Notes: a model not told the origin generated them from the sequence alone. Shown: positions 1-20,377, counted from the stretch's first letter. The stretch is 64,000 bases of DNA from Pantoea sp. CCBC3-3-1 (GCF_007981265.1 NZ_CP034363.1:2170001-2234000); one strand, 5' to 3'. Translations and numbers: made by a program.

Positions 1-1
1 G

Positions 2-7632
<7,631 letters not shown>

Positions 7633-7636
<4 letters not shown>

Positions 7637-10600
7637 ACACCAATGTTAAAGCGAAAATACGTATCGAGAGTGCCCATAAGCTGACGCCTTTGCAGATGGG
7701 CGTGCTGTTCCATGCGATGTACGCGCCCGACAGCGCGGCCTATTTTGAACAGCTTTTCTGTCGTCTTAACGGGGAGATCGATCCGCAGCAATTTAAGCAG
7801 GCGCTGGCGCTGCTGGCCCAAAGACATGCGATCATGCGGATGGGGATTGTCACTAAAGGGCAGCGCGATCCGTTGCAGGTCGTGCTGGAAAAAGCGACGG
7901 TGCCGTTTACCCTGTACGACTGGACCGATCGCAGCGCAGAGGTGCAGGAAGCCGCATTTGAAACGCTGTTAGAAGACGACCGCAAAGCGGGTTTTAACCT
8001 TAACCGGCCGCCGCTGATGCGCTTTATTTTAGTGCAGTTTGGCGAGCGGGAATGGCGGCTGGTATGGAGCCATCATCATCTGCTGCTGGATGGCTGGTCG
8101 GTGCAGCTGTTGCTGAAAGATTTCTTCCAGCTGATGGCGGGTGATCGGGCCGAAGCGACCTCCCGGCCATTCTCTGACTATCTCGCCTGGCTGGAAAGAC
8201 AGCCGCAAGCGCGCGCGGGTGATTTCTGGAAAAGCCTCCTTGGCGATGTAAACACGCCAACGCCGCTGGGCATCGATAAACCGGCCAGCACTGAGGGTGG
8301 GAAAGAGTTTGCAGAGCGCCGCCATACGCTGATCGTGCCGGGGCTTGCCGGCACCGCTTCTGAATGCAAAGTCAGCGTCGGCACCCTGCTTATGGCTGGC
8401 TGGGGCATGCTTCTCGGACACTACGCGCGCAGGGACGATGTGACCTTCGGCGTCACCTTATCGGGACGCGCTATCGATCTGCCCGGCGTCGATAACATTA
8501 TTGGCCTGTTGATCAATACGCTGCCGCTGCGATTACGACTGACGCCGCAGCGCAAGATTGCCGACTGGCTGGCAGAGGTGCAGGAAGCGCAGTTTTCCCT
8601 GCAACGCTATTCTTACAGCGCCCTGTCAGATATCCAAACCTGTAGCGGCGTGCCGCAGGGAACGCCGTTATTCGAAAGCTTAATCATCATCGATAATTTT
8701 CCGGTGGGCGACCTGCGTCTGGGCGAAGGGTTACCGTTTGAGATAACCGGAATTGATCTGTTTGAGCGGACCCATTATCCCATCGCGCTGACGCTGGTGC
8801 CGAAAGAGGGCGAGGTATCGTTAAAGCTGGGTTATGACCGCAGCAGAATCGACGATACGTCAGCAGAAGCCTTAATCGGCCATTTTGATTCCCTGCTGAA
8901 TGAAATCATTCGTCAGCCAGAAGCGACGCTTGAGGCGTGGGCTGCCTCTCTGGGCGACACGCCGTTATCCCTCCCACACAGCGAAACTTCACTGGAAAGC
9001 AGCGCACAGCAGACCGCTAAGTCCGGGCCTCCAACGGAGCAGTTCTGGCGCAGCTACTTCCAGGCACTGGAACTGCTCAGTCCGGTTGGCGAAGAGACCA
9101 CGCGGACCGGCGTCCACCAGCAACTGACCACCACGCTTTCCCCAACGCTGACCCAGCGTCTCTCAGATCTTGCCGCCAGCCAGCAGGTCACGCTGAATAC
9201 CCTGACGCAGAGCGCTTACGCGGTGGCGCTGGCTCGTCTGACCGGCCGACAGGACGTGCTGTTTGGCGCGACCCTGTCCGAACGGGAATCGCTGGCTCGG
9301 TCTGAAAGCAGGGCGGGCCAGCCTGTCCAGACTTTACCGCTGCGGGTCGACTGTGCGCCGGGCATCCCGGTTGCCACGCTGTTCAGCCGGGTACAGGCTA
9401 CTCAGCATGATATTGAGCAACATGCCGATGCAAACATGGCTGATATCCAGCGCTGGTCAGGCCTTGCCGCCGGTCAGCCGCTTTATGACAGCGTGTTGCT
9501 CGGGGATCACTCTGTAGCCGGGCAAAACCCGGGTACGGCGGCGAACAGCCATGATGCTGATTACGCGTTCTCGCTGTATATCAAACCCGGCGGGGCAGAA
9601 CTGACGCTGGAAGCGGTATTCGATCCCGAACGGGTTGAACCGGCACGGGCAGCTTTGCTGCTCGACGGCGTGAGCAGCCTGCTGGCACAGCTGGCTGACA
9701 GGGCAACCCACGTCGGCGCGCTGCGGCTGACCGCTGTGCAGAGCAGCGCGGCGGCTTCGCAGGTTAACGAACCGGCCTCGCAGAGCAGCACGGCGGTTCA
9801 GCAAACCGGCGAGCCGGACCCTGGCCTGCCGGAACTGTTCCACCGGTCGGCCGGCCGGTCACCGGCGGCGCGCGCGGTCACCGGCGCGGACCGCGAGCTG
9901 AGCTACGCGCAGCTGCTGACCGAGAGCCGCAACTTTGCCCGCCACCTTGTCAGCCACGGCGTCGGGCCGGGCGCGGCGGTGGCGGTCTGCATGGCGCGCG
10001 GGGCCGACATGCTCTCCGCGCTGCTCGGCGTGCTGTGGGCGGGCGCAGAGTATGTGCCGGTCGACCCGACGCATCCGGCGGCACGCCGGGCGATGATCCT
10101 CGAGGACGCCGCGCCCCGGCTGGTGGTGGTGGACGCCGAAAACGAAGCGGCCTTCAGCGACGCGCCGGCGCTGCGCTACGTGCGCGACGGGCAACAGGCC
10201 GACTTCACCCTGCCGGGCGACGCGCTGTCGCCGCCCGCACCGGCCTACACCATCTTCACCTCCGGCAGCACCGGCCGTCCGAAGGGCGTGCAGGTAACGC
10301 ACGGCGCGCTGGCGAACATCCTGCTGCACTTCCGCACCAGCCCGGGGCTGGAAGCCGGCGACCGCCTGCTGGCGGTCACCACCCTGAGCTTTGACATCGC
10401 CGCGCTGGAGCTTTTCCTGCCGCTGAGCTGCGGCGCGGAGGTGGTGATTGCGCAGAACCAGCAGGTCACCAGCGGCACGCTGCTGGCCGGGCTGATTGCC
10501 CGTCACGATATCACGGTGATGCAGGCGACGCCGGCCAGCTGGCGCATGCTGCTGGCGGCGGGCTGGACGCCGCCGGCAAACTTCCGCGCCTGGTGCGGCG

Positions 10601-13600
10601 GCGAGGCGCTGCCGGTGGAGCTGGCGCGTGACCTGGTGGCCTGCGGCGTGCGGCTGTGGAACCTGTACGGCCCGACGGAAACCACCATCTGGTCGGCGGA
10701 AACCGAAGTTACCGCACCGGTCAGCGGGCCGCTGTCGGTCGGCGGGCCGATCCGGCGCACCGGGCTGTACGTGCTGGACGCGGCCGGACAGCGGCTGCCT
10801 GCCGGGGTGAGCGGAGAGCTGGCGATAGGCGGCGCGGGGCTGAGCGCCGGCTACCTGCGCGACCCGGCCCGGACCGCGGGGCGCTTCCGCCCGGATCCTT
10901 ACAGCGCGCGGCCGGGCAGCCGCCTCTACCTGACCGGCGACCTTGCCCGCGAGCGCGGCGACGGGCGCATTGAGGTGCTGGGCCGGCTTGACCATCAGAT
11001 CAAGCTCAACGGCTTCAGGATCGAGCTGGGCGAAATCGACGCCGCGCTGCGTGCGCTGCCGGGCGTCAGGGACGCGGCGGCGGCGATTCACCCGACGGCG
11101 GGCGGCGGCCAGCTGGTCGGCTATCTGGTGGCGGCCGGGGATGCGCCCGGCGAGGCGGCCTGGCTGGCGGGTCTGGCGGCGGCGCTGCCGCGCTACATGC
11201 TGCCCACGGCGCTGGTGCAGCTGGCCGCGCTGCCGCTGACGCCGAACGGGAAAATTGACCGTAAAGCGTTACCGCAGCCACAAATTCGCAGCACGGCTTA
11301 TGTGGCACCGCGCACGGCTGAGCAGAAAACGCTGGCAGCCATCTGGCAGGAAGTGTTGGGTGTGGAGCAGGTCGGGCTTACCGACAACTATTTTTCTCTT
11401 GGCGGCAACTCAATCCTCAGCATCCGTATCGTTACGCAAGCTGCCGCACAGGGGATCGGCCTGACGATTGAAGATCTGTTTCAAAAGCTCACTATCGAAC
11501 GCCTGACGCAAAGCAACAAGGCGCCGGTTCAGGTGATACAGGAACCTCTGCCGGAAGCCTTTGCCCTGCTTAGCGATGAGGATCGTCGTGCCGCTCCTGC
11601 TGGCGTGGTGGACGGTTATCCACTCAGCGAACTTCAGGCTGGCATGCTTTTTCATGCCGGTTCCGACAACACGCAGCAGCTCTATCACAACGTGGTGAGT
11701 TACCTGCTCGACAATCCGGCGATGGCGATCGGGCAGGTGCGTCGGCGACTGCGTAAGCTGGTCGCCACGCACCCGGTGCTGCGCACGAGTTTCGCATTAG
11801 CAGGCTACAGTCGGCCTTTGCAGTGGGTTTGGGAACAGGCAGAACCGCTAATCGAAGAGGAAGATTTACGGGCGCTAAGCGCGGTCGCGCAGCATACCCT
11901 GGTGGGCCGGGCGCAGCAGCGCTTACGCGAAGAAAAATTCGATCTGGCCCGGCCGCCGCTGCTGCGGATGCTTTTCCAGCGCCTTGACGACAGCCGCTGG
12001 CAGGTAACGATTGCTCTGCACCACGTGATCCTTGATGGCTGGAGCCTGGCCTCCCTCCTGACCGCGCTGCTGCGGGTTGATGAGTCGGAAACGGCGGCAC
12101 AGCCGCAGCCTCTGTTCCGTGAGTTCATCCATCTGGAACAGCAGGCGTTACACAGCACGCGGGACCATACGTTTTGGCAGAAACAATTAAAAGATTTACC
12201 GGTCACAACGTTACCGCGCTGGCCGTTTGCCGGGAAACAGGCGGATGTCAGCCAGGTCAGCTATGACAACCCGTTCCCACCGGAACTCTGTCGCGCCTTA
12301 TCAGCACTGGCGAAAGAGAAGGGATTACCGCTAAAAAGCGTCCTGCTGGCGGTACATATGCGCGTGCTTGCACACTGGAGCGGTGAGCGAGAGGTGGTAA
12401 CAGGTTTAGTCACAAACGGCCGTCCTGAGCGTGCTGGCAGTACCGAAGCGCTGGGGCTGTTCCTGAATACGCTGCCCGTGCGGGTTGATAGCGGTAATCT
12501 AAAATGGCGTGAGCTGCTGGAAACGGTCAGGCAGGTTGAGATCGACCAGCTGCCGCATCGTCGTTTCCCGATGACGGAACTGCGGCGGATGCTGCAAAAC
12601 AGAACGCTGTTTGAAACCACCTTCAACTTTGTCGATTTCCACGTCTACAGCGAGCGCGACAACGTTGAGCCGGTGCAGGTGCTGAACGCCGCAGGCAACC
12701 AGGCGTTAGATATTCCGCTGGCGACCAGTTTCAGTGTCGATCGCGAGCAGGGTCTGCTGCACCTAATTTTAACCTGTGACGGCACTCTGTTCCCGGCCGC
12801 ACAGGTTGAGGCTATTGGCGCCAGCTATCAGCGTGCAGCTGAAGCCCTCGTTAACGGCACGGAAGAGGTTGAGAGCGTGGCGCTGATGTCGGCACAGGAA
12901 CGGGAGGACATTGCACGCCGTTCTTCAGGCGATTTCCCAACATCGCAGCCGCCGTCGGTATTGCAGGCATTTCAGGCTGCCGCCGCGCGCCATCCGCAGG
13001 CCATTGCGGTGATGAGCGCTGAAGGTGAGCTGGACTACGCAACGCTTGACCGACGCTCCAGCGAACTGGCTGCCCACATGCAGCTTGCCGGACTCCAGCC
13101 AGATGTGCCTGTTGCGCTGCTGTTTGAGCGCTCCCTTGATCTGACCGTCGCCATGCTGGCGGCGATGAAAGCGGCCTGTCCTTATGTGCCACTGGCGACT
13201 TATCTGCCACAGGGACGACTGGCGGAAATCCTCGCTGATGTCAGGCCGCAGGCGACGCTGAGCATGAAAGCACTGCAACACATTCTGCCGGTGGGAAGTG
13301 ATGCCGGTCGCCTGTTTGTGCTCGATGCCTTACCCGATACCTCTTACCCGCTTCCTGCCCTGAAAGAGGCGCATCCGGCTACGCTGGCCTATGTGCTGTT
13401 CACCTCAGGCTCAACCGGACGTCCAAAAGGGATTGGTATCCCCGCGAGTGCGCTCGCTAACCACATGGCATGGATGCAGCGCCGTTTCCCGCTTGCGCCT
13501 GGCGACCGGGTCCTGCAAAAAACGCCGGTGGGGTTTGATGCGTCGGTATGGGAATTCTGGGCGCCGCTGATGGCAGGCGCGACCCTGGTCCTGCCCGCAG

Positions 13601-16600
13601 ACGGGGTACAAAATGATGCTGTAGCCATGCTGGAAGCGGTTCAGCGCAATGCCATTACCGTCCTGCAAGTTGTGCCGAGCGTGCTGGATATTTTAATCGG
13701 GATGCCTGAGCTGGCGGCATGCCGGTCACTCCAACGCGTTTTTGTCGGCGGCGAAGCGTTACAGGCGGCAACCGTTGAGCGCTTTGCAAGCGTACTCGGC
13801 GTGCCGCTGATTAACCTGTATGGCCCGACTGAAGCCACCATAGACAGCACTTTCGCCTGCTATCGCGGCGAGGCAGGAAACGTTGTCAGCCTCGGGGAGC
13901 CGATTGATGGCGTCTCTGTTTATGTACTCGATCATTGTCAGCAGCCCGCAGGCGTCGGTATTTATGGCGAGCTGTGGATTGCCGGAGCCGGACTGGCAAG
14001 GGGCTACTGGAATCGCGCTTTGGATACCGCAACAAGCTTCCGCCCGAACCCTTTTTCATCGCAGCCGGGCGAGCGCATGTACCGTACCGGCGACGTGGCC
14101 CGCTGGCTGCCGGAAGGTGGTCTGCAATACGCAGGACGTAGCGACAGCCAGATAAAATTGCGCGGCAACCGCATTGAGCTGGCGGACATTGAAGCCGTGC
14201 TCGCCCGCCAGCCTGGCGTTACCCGTAATGCCGTACGCGTTTGCGGCGAAGGTCGGGGACAGCTGGTCGCCTGGGTGATGGGGCCAGCAGGTCAGGATCC
14301 CACGCAGCTTCTCACCGCGTTACGGGCTCATTTGCCGGATTACATGCTGCCGCAGCGGGTAATCAAGGTCGCCAGCTGGCCACTGACGCCTAACGGTAAA
14401 ACCGATTATAAGGCCTTGCCCGCCGCCGCGCCTGAACCGGGAAATCCGCTTGTTGTCGTGGAACCGGCGAACCAAATCGAAAGCGATCTGATTGGGATAT
14501 GGCAGGGGCTCCTGCCGCACCAGACCATAGGCGCGACAGAAAACTTCTTTGAAGTAGGTGGCGATTCGATCCTTGCCATGCAAATTGCCGCAGAGATGCG
14601 CCGCAGAGGCTGGATCATGTCGCCTCGCCACCTGTTTGAACAGCCCACCATCCGTGAGCTGGCGGCGGTTATTGTCCCGGTACAAAACCACTATCAGCCA
14701 CAGCACGAAGCCCCGGCCGGCCTGCTGCCACTGTCACCTACGCAACGCTGGTTCTTCGATCTGGCGCTCTCCAGCCGGGCGCACTGGAATCAGGCCGTGA
14801 TGATCCGCGTTCCGCAGCATATTCAGCCGCACCGTCTGTATAAAGCGCTGGCGCGACTGGTTAGCCTGCATGAGGCGTTCCGTCTGAGCTTCCTGAAGAA
14901 AGAAGGGCGCTGGTTTGCTCAACTGAAGGAAAATGCAGGCGATTGGTACAGCAGCGTGAACGTCTCCGATCTTTCAGCCGATGAATACGAAAAGGGGATG
15001 GCGGCGTTAGTCGAAAGTATTCAGCGCACGCTTAACCTGGAGCAGGGGCCGTTATTAAAAGCGGTTCACATCGATAAAGGGCTGGATAAAGAGGGCCGAC
15101 TTTTGCTGGTGATCCACCATCTGATCGTCGATGGCGTTTCCTGGCGCATCCTGCTGAACGAGATCAATTTGCTGCTTGAAGGTGATGAGCTGAGTCCACC
15201 GCCAATGGGCTTTGCCGCCTGGCTGGCGTTGCAGGAGCGCGCTGAGATGCCTGAAGCCGTTCGTGACTACTGGCTGACGCAGGCCGAAAAAGCGGCAGAG
15301 GATTTTCAGGTGCCTTCCTTTATTCAGCCCCTGAACAGTGGCCATTACGCCCAGGCTAAGACGATTGAGAAATCATTCGATCGCCAAACCACGCAGCGGC
15401 TTATTGATCATTCGTCACAGCATCTTAAGGCCCGGCCCGTAGAGCTTTTACTCACTGCAATTGTCTGTGCGTTAAGCCGCTGGACGGATGAGGAGCGCAT
15501 CGCCCTGACCCTGGAAGGACATGGCCGCGACAATGCGGAAGCGTGGCCGCTGGAGCGCGCGACAGGTTGGTTTACGGTTTTATATCCGGTGATGTTCGAC
15601 CTGAAAGACACCGACAGCGAAATGGCGGTGCTTCAGACGGTTAAGAAGACGTTGCGGGAAGTGCCGGATGGCGGTTATGGCTATGGACAGCTGCATGACC
15701 CTGCCCAGCTGCCGACTCTCTCCTTTAACTATCTGGGCCAGTTTGACGAGAGCGATGAAGATGGGCTGACGGTGGTAGATGAAGCGGTTGGCGACAACGA
15801 AGATCCACAAGGTAAACGTCCGTTCTCACTGGAGATCGTCGCTTTTATCCGGGCCGGTAAACTGACCTTACGCTGCGTATTTGACGATCGCATTCCTGAG
15901 GCGTCAACGATCACGGCGGTAATCGATTCCGCCTCCAGCTGGCTGCACAAAATGCTCGACCGGGAGGATGTTTCCAGCGCCTGGACGCTTCAGGACTTCC
16001 CGCTGGCCGATGTGGAGGAGCGCAGCCTGCCGGTGGCGCTGGGCGATGCGGGCAGACATCTTGCCGATTTGTGGCGAGCCACGCCTGTTCAGGAGGGAAT
16101 GCTGTTCCACAGCCGCCTGGAGAGTGGCGCGAGCGACGTCTATCTGGAACAAATCGTGATGCGGCTGCACGAGGACGTTGATGCGGCTCTGCTGGCACAG
16201 GCGTGGAACAGCGTGGTCAACCGTCATGATGCCCTGCGGGTCTCCTTTGTCTGGGAAGATCTCGATCGCCCACAGCAGCGAGTCTGGCGGAACGTTGAGG
16301 TTCCTTTCGAAACCGTCGAGTTGCCGAAAGAGGCGGGCGACGCGGCACTTGAGGCCTTTATGGCGCAGGATCGCCAGCGCGGTATAGCGTTGACCGTCGC
16401 GCCACTGATGCGGGTCAGCCTGCTCAGAAAGGATAACAAACCCTGGCGTCTGGTATGGCTGCACCACCATGCGCTGCTGGACGGCTGGTCGATGGCCGTC
16501 ATCTTTAGCGATCTGGCCGAGTGCTATCGTGCGTTGAAACTCAACCAGAGCTGGCCGAAAACGCCTGCGCCTTCCTGGGCCACTTACCTGCGCTGGCTGG

Positions 16601-19311
16601 GACAGCAAAAGACCACGCAGGAAGCGACCGGGCGCTACTGGCGCAGCTACTTCCAGGCACTGGAACTGCTCAGTCCGGTTGGCGAAGAGACCACGCGGAC
16701 CGGCATCCATCAGCGGCTGACTACCCGGCTTTCCCCGGATCTGACACGACGTCTTTCCCGTCTGGCCGCCAGCCAGCAGGTCACGCTGAATACCCTGACG
16801 CAGAGCGCTTACGCGGTGGCACTGGCTCGCCTGACCGGCCGACAGGACGTGCTGTTTGGCGTGACCCTGTCCGGCCGTCCGGCCGAGCTGGCCCAGTCAG
16901 AAAACATGGTGGGCTTGTTTATCCAGACTTTACCGCTGCGGGTCGACTGCGCGCCGGGCGCGCCGGTTGGCACAGTGTTCAGCCGGGTACAGGCTTTGCA
17001 GGGTGAGATTGAGCAACATGCCCACGTTCATCCGGCCGATATTCAGCGCTGGTCAGGCCTTGCCGCCGGGCAGCCGCTTTATGACAGCGTGTTGATTTTT
17101 GAAAACTACCCGCTGGGTCAGGGGCTGGTAGAAGCCTCGAACAGCCTGGATATCGATGTCATTGAGGTGCTCGACCATCCTCACTACGCGTTTTCGCTGT
17201 ATGTCAAACCGCGCGGGGCAGAACTGACGCTGGAAGCGGTATTCGATCCCGAACGGGTTGAACCGGCACGGGCAGCTTTGCTGCTCGACGGCGTGAGCAG
17301 CCTGCTGGCACAGCTGGCTGACGGGGCAACCCACGTCGGCGCGCTGCGGCTGACGGCTGTGCAGCACAGCACGGCGGCTTCGCAGGTTAACGAACCGGCC
17401 TCGCAGCGCGGTGCGGTGGTTCAGCAGACGGCCTCGCAGAGCAGCGCGGCGGTTCAGCAAACCGGCGAGCCGGATCCGGGCCTGCCGGAACTGTTCCGCC
17501 GGGCGGCCGGGCGGTCACCGGCGGCGCGCGCGGTCACCGGCGCGGACCGCGAGCTGAGCTACGCGCAGCTGCTGACCGAGAGCCGCAACTTTGCCCGCCA
17601 CCTTGTCAGCCACGGCGTCGGGCCGGGCGCGGCGGTGGCGATCTGCATGACGCGCGGGGCCGACATGCTCTCCGCGCTGCTCGGCGTGCTGTGGGCGGGC
17701 GCAGAGTATGTGCCGGTCGACCCGACGCATCCGGCGGCCCGCCGGGCGATGATCCTCGAGGACGCCGCCCCCCGGCTGGTGGTGGTGGACGCCGAAAACG
17801 AAGCGGCCTTCAGCGACGCGCCGGCGCTGCGCTACGTGCGCGACGGGCAACAGGCCGACTTCACCCTGCCGGGCGATGCGCTGTCGCCGCCCGCACCGGC
17901 CTACACCATCTTCACCTCCGGCAGCACCGGCCGTCCGAAGGGCGTGCAGGTAACGCACGGCGCGCTGGCGAACATCCTGCTGCACTTCCGCACCAGCCCG
18001 GGGCTGGAAGCCGGCGACCGCCTGCTGGCGGTCACCACCCTGAGCTTTGACATCGCCGCGCTGGAGCTTTTCCTGCCGCTGAGCTGCGGCGCGGAGGTGG
18101 TGATTGCGCAGAACCAGCAGGTCACCAGCGGCACGCTGCTGGCCGGGCTGATTGCCCGTCACGACATCACGGTGATGCAGGCGACGCCGGCCAGCTGGCG
18201 CATGCTGCTGGCGGCGGGCTGGACGCCGCCGGCAAACTTCCGCGCCTGGTGCGGCGGCGAGGCGCTGCCGGTGGAGCTGGCGCGTGACCTGGTGGCCTGC
18301 GGCGTGCGGCTGTGGAACCTGTACGGCCCGACGGAAACCACCATCTGGTCGGCGGAAACCGAAGTTACCGCACCGGTCAGCGGGCCGCTGTCGGTCGGCG
18401 GGCCGATCCGGCGCACCGGGCTGTACGTGCTGGACGCGGCCGGGCAGCGGCTGCCTGCCGGGGTGAGCGGAGAGCTGGCGATAGGCGGCGCGGGGCTGAG
18501 CGCCGGCTACCTGCGCGATCCGGCCCGGACCGCGGGGCGCTTCCGTCCGGATCCTTACAGCGCGCGGCCGGGCAGCCGCCTCTACCTGACCGGCGACCTT
18601 GCCCGCGAGCGCGGCGACGGGCGCATTGAGGTGCTGGGCCGGCTTGACCATCAGATCAAGCTCAACGGCTTCAGGATCGAGCTGGGCGAAATCGACGCCG
18701 CGCTGCGTGCGCTGCCGGGCGTCAGGGACGCGGCGGCGGCGATTCACCCGACGGCGGGCGGCGGCCAGCTGGTCGGCTATCTGGTGGCGGCCGGGGATGC
18801 GCCCGGCGAGGCGGCCTGGCTGGCGGGTCTGGCGGCGGCGCTGCCGCGCTACATGCTGCCCACGGCGCTGGTGCAGCTGGCCGCGCTGCCGCTGACGCCG
18901 AACGGGAAAATTGACCGTAAAGCGTTAGAAGCAACAAAAGTCACTCCTAAAAACGTCACCGGGCTGGCCCCGGAAGGGCCGGTAGAAACGGCCGTCTGTG
19001 CAATATGGCAAACGGTCTTTGCGCGGGATCGGGTTGGCGTTGAGGACGATTTCTATGCCCTGGGTGGCCATTCGTTAATGGCTACTCAAATTCATACGCG
19101 TATTACCCGCATTTTCCGCATTTCCCCGCCGCTGGGCGAAGTGTTCAGGGCAACCACACCGCGTGAGCTGGCAGCACTCATTTACACCCACTCCGATACA
19201 GAGCGGGCTGCTCAGCTGGCTGACGCCTATTTACGTCTGCGATCTATGACCCCGGAGCAGCGCCAGGCGCTGCGCAATGGCGGATCGCTTATCACAGGAG
19301 GTTCGGCATGA
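7633..19311 (+). CDS. Non-ribosomal peptide synthetase, three modules (C-(half C)-A-T, C-A-T-E, C-A-T)
   Basis: A 3892-residue synthetase. Module 1: condensation about 7680-8940 (HHLLLDG near 8074), an extra C-terminal half condensation domain about 9040-9750, adenylation about 9800-11271, carrier with GGNS near 11400. Module 2: condensation about 11610-12880 (HHVILDG), adenylation about 12950-14430, carrier GGDS near 14560, epimerase about 14715-15960 (HHLIVDGVSW). Module 3: condensation about 16050-17380 (HHALLDG), adenylation about 17460-18927, carrier GGHS near 19065. Pockets read D-I-L-Q-W-G-L-I-W for modules 1 and 3 (Gly codes are nearly the same) and D-A-W-Q-F-G-L-I-D for module 2 (a Gln code). 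The product step is therefore Gly, D-Gln, Gly. The start overlaps the previous stop, and the stop overlaps the SDR start. The two Gly adenylation domains differ at only a few residues, a sign of recent duplication or gene conversion. Confidence 0.95.
9040..9750 (+). other. Vestigial C-terminal half of a condensation domain
   Basis: This in-frame segment repeats the second half of the module 3 condensation domain (from about 16633), beginning with the same FWRSYF/YWRSYF-type residues and running to the adenylation linker. It has no HHxxxDG motif because the N-terminal lobe is absent. The stretch that reads VGLFIQTLPLR in module 3 is altered to a GQPVQTLPLR form here. About ten residues are also missing after the LYDSVL motif. 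It follows a complete condensation domain, so it is probably structural ballast left by a module recombination. Confidence 0.8.
9781..11271 (+). repeat. Near-identical adenylation-domain repeat, copy 1 (Gly)
   Basis: Aligns without gaps to 17437-18927 (offset 7656). The encoded domains differ at only a few residues (for example AVCMAR versus AICMTR). Identity stops abruptly after the A10 motif at ...AAAGCGTTA. The segment is much richer in GC than the flanking modules: I count 45 of 60 bases at 10081-10140 against 29 of 60 at 12181-12240. Confidence 0.93.
17398..17463 (+). repeat. Tandem 33-bp linker repeat (2 copies)
   Basis: Units 17398-17430 and 17431-17463 encode ASQ-x-x-AVVQQT-like 11-residue blocks in the condensation-adenylation linker of module 3. 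The equivalent linker in module 1 (about 9775) has one unit, which explains the 33-nt change of alignment offset between the two copies. Confidence 0.85.
17437..18927 (+). repeat. Near-identical adenylation-domain repeat, copy 2 (Gly)
   Basis: Partner of 9781-11271. The right edge is sharp; beyond it the carrier regions of the two modules are unrelated in DNA. The weaker left extension continues through the half condensation domain to about 16638, matching about 9045. Confidence 0.93.
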
Positions 19312-20075
19312 ATTGGGAAAAATCGCTCGCCATCGTCACCGGCGCAGGAGGCGGCATTGGCGGGGCGTTTGCCCGTCACTTGCTTGAAGGAGGGTGTCGG
19401 GTCGTTGCCGTCGACAAAAAGGGTGACAGGCTGGATCGGCTGGCGGGAGAGTGCCACGCCTTTGGCGACGCGCTGACCATCCGACCTGTTGATGTGAGCA
19501 ATGAAGCGGAAGTCCGCGCTTTCTTTAGCGAAATCAGCATGAGCGTTGGCGTGCCAGACATCCTGGTCAATAACGCTGGCGTGCTGCGTGACGGTCTGCT
19601 GGTGAACAAGGATGCAGACAGCTACGTGCGAAAACTGCCGACGGCGCAATGGCGGGGCGTGCTGGACACTAACCTGACAGGCACTTACCTGATGAGTCGC
19701 GAGTTTGCCGCGCAGCAGGCCAGCCAGCCAGCAGGCGGCGGGATAATCGTCAACATCTCTTCCGTGACCAGCGCAGGCAATCCAGGCCAGTCTGCCTACG
19801 CGGCGTCAAAAGCGGGCATGGATGCGCTTACCCGAACCTGGGCGCTGGAACTGGCCTCCAGCCATATTCGTGTGGTCGGTATCGCCCCCGGCCTGACCGA
19901 CACGCCGATGGCGATGGCCCTGCCTGAAGCCGAGCGAGAGTCGATGCTGAAAAATATTCCGCTGGGGCGTATCGCCAGCACGCAGGAGATCTGGCTGGGT
20001 CTGCGTTTCGCTCTGGAATGTGATTATTTCAACGGTCGAGTGTTGACCATTGATGGCGGAGCAGGCTTCTGCTGA
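19308..20075 (+). CDS. Short-chain dehydrogenase/reductase (FabG-like)
   Basis: A 255-residue classical SDR. It has the N-terminal dinucleotide motif TGAGGGIG (about residues 11-18), NNAG (about 87-90), a catalytic serine in NISS and the active-site YxxxK as YAASK. The C-terminus ends IDGGAGFC, much like FabG enzymes. The start has a strong AGGAGG site, and its ATG overlaps the stop of the preceding synthetase, so it is translated with the peptide operon. Likely roles are reduction of a 3-oxoacyl chain for the 3-hydroxy fatty acid tail or a redox step on an amino-acid side chain; the sequence alone does not choose between them. Confidence 0.85.
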   Translation: MNWEKSLAIVTGAGGGIGGAFARHLLEGGCRVVAVDKKGDRLDRLAGECHAFGDALTIRPVDVSNEAEVRAFFSEISMSVGVPDILVNNAGVLRDGLLVNKDADSYVRKLPTAQWRGVLDTNLTGTYLMSREFAAQQASQPAGGGIIVNISSVTSAGNPGQSAYAASKAGMDALTRTWALELASSHIRVVGIAPGLTDTPMAMALPEAERESMLKNIPLGRIASTQEIWLGLRFALECDYFNGRVLTIDGGAGFC

Positions 20076-20122
20076 GGCTGCCCGCGCAATAGCACTACCC
20101 ATGTAATTTACAGGAGATCGTT

Positions 20123-20335
20123 ATGAGTGAAGTTGAAAACAATGCCGTTACCTACACCGTGGTAATGAATCATGAAGAACAGTACTCAATTTGGCCAACT
20201 TATCGTGATCTGCCAGCCGGCTGGCAGGAGGTCGGCAAATCAGGGAGTGAACAGGAATGCCTGGCGTACATTGAGGAGGTCTGGACAGATATGCGTCCAC
20301 TGAGCTTACGCAACGCCATGGCCGGCAATCGTTAA
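20123..20335 (+). CDS. MbtH-like protein
   Basis: A 70-residue protein with the family signature: an [10 protein letters not shown] core near residue 16 and a W-T-D-M-R-P segment near residue 54. MbtH proteins bind adenylation domains and are often needed for their folding and activity. It lies inside the operon, 47 nt after the SDR and with a CAGGAG site, so its partners are most simply the adenylation domains of this cluster. Confidence 0.95.
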   Translation: MSEVENNAVTYTVVMNHEEQYSIWPTYRDLPAGWQEVGKSGSEQECLAYIEEVWTDMRPLSLRNAMAGNR

Positions 20336-20377
20336 ATTCGGGTCAATAACGACTTCGATCCGAACAGGAGAGTGAAC

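Noticed and set aside
9859..11091. 410-codon open frame on the - strand, repeated at 17515-18747
   Set aside because: It is opposite a Gly adenylation domain in very GC-rich DNA, Arg/Gln/His-rich, with no family features. Its duplication simply follows that of the sense strand.
15904..16710. 268-codon open frame on the - strand
   Set aside because: Lies wholly within the epimerase-condensation region of the synthetase and resembles no protein family.
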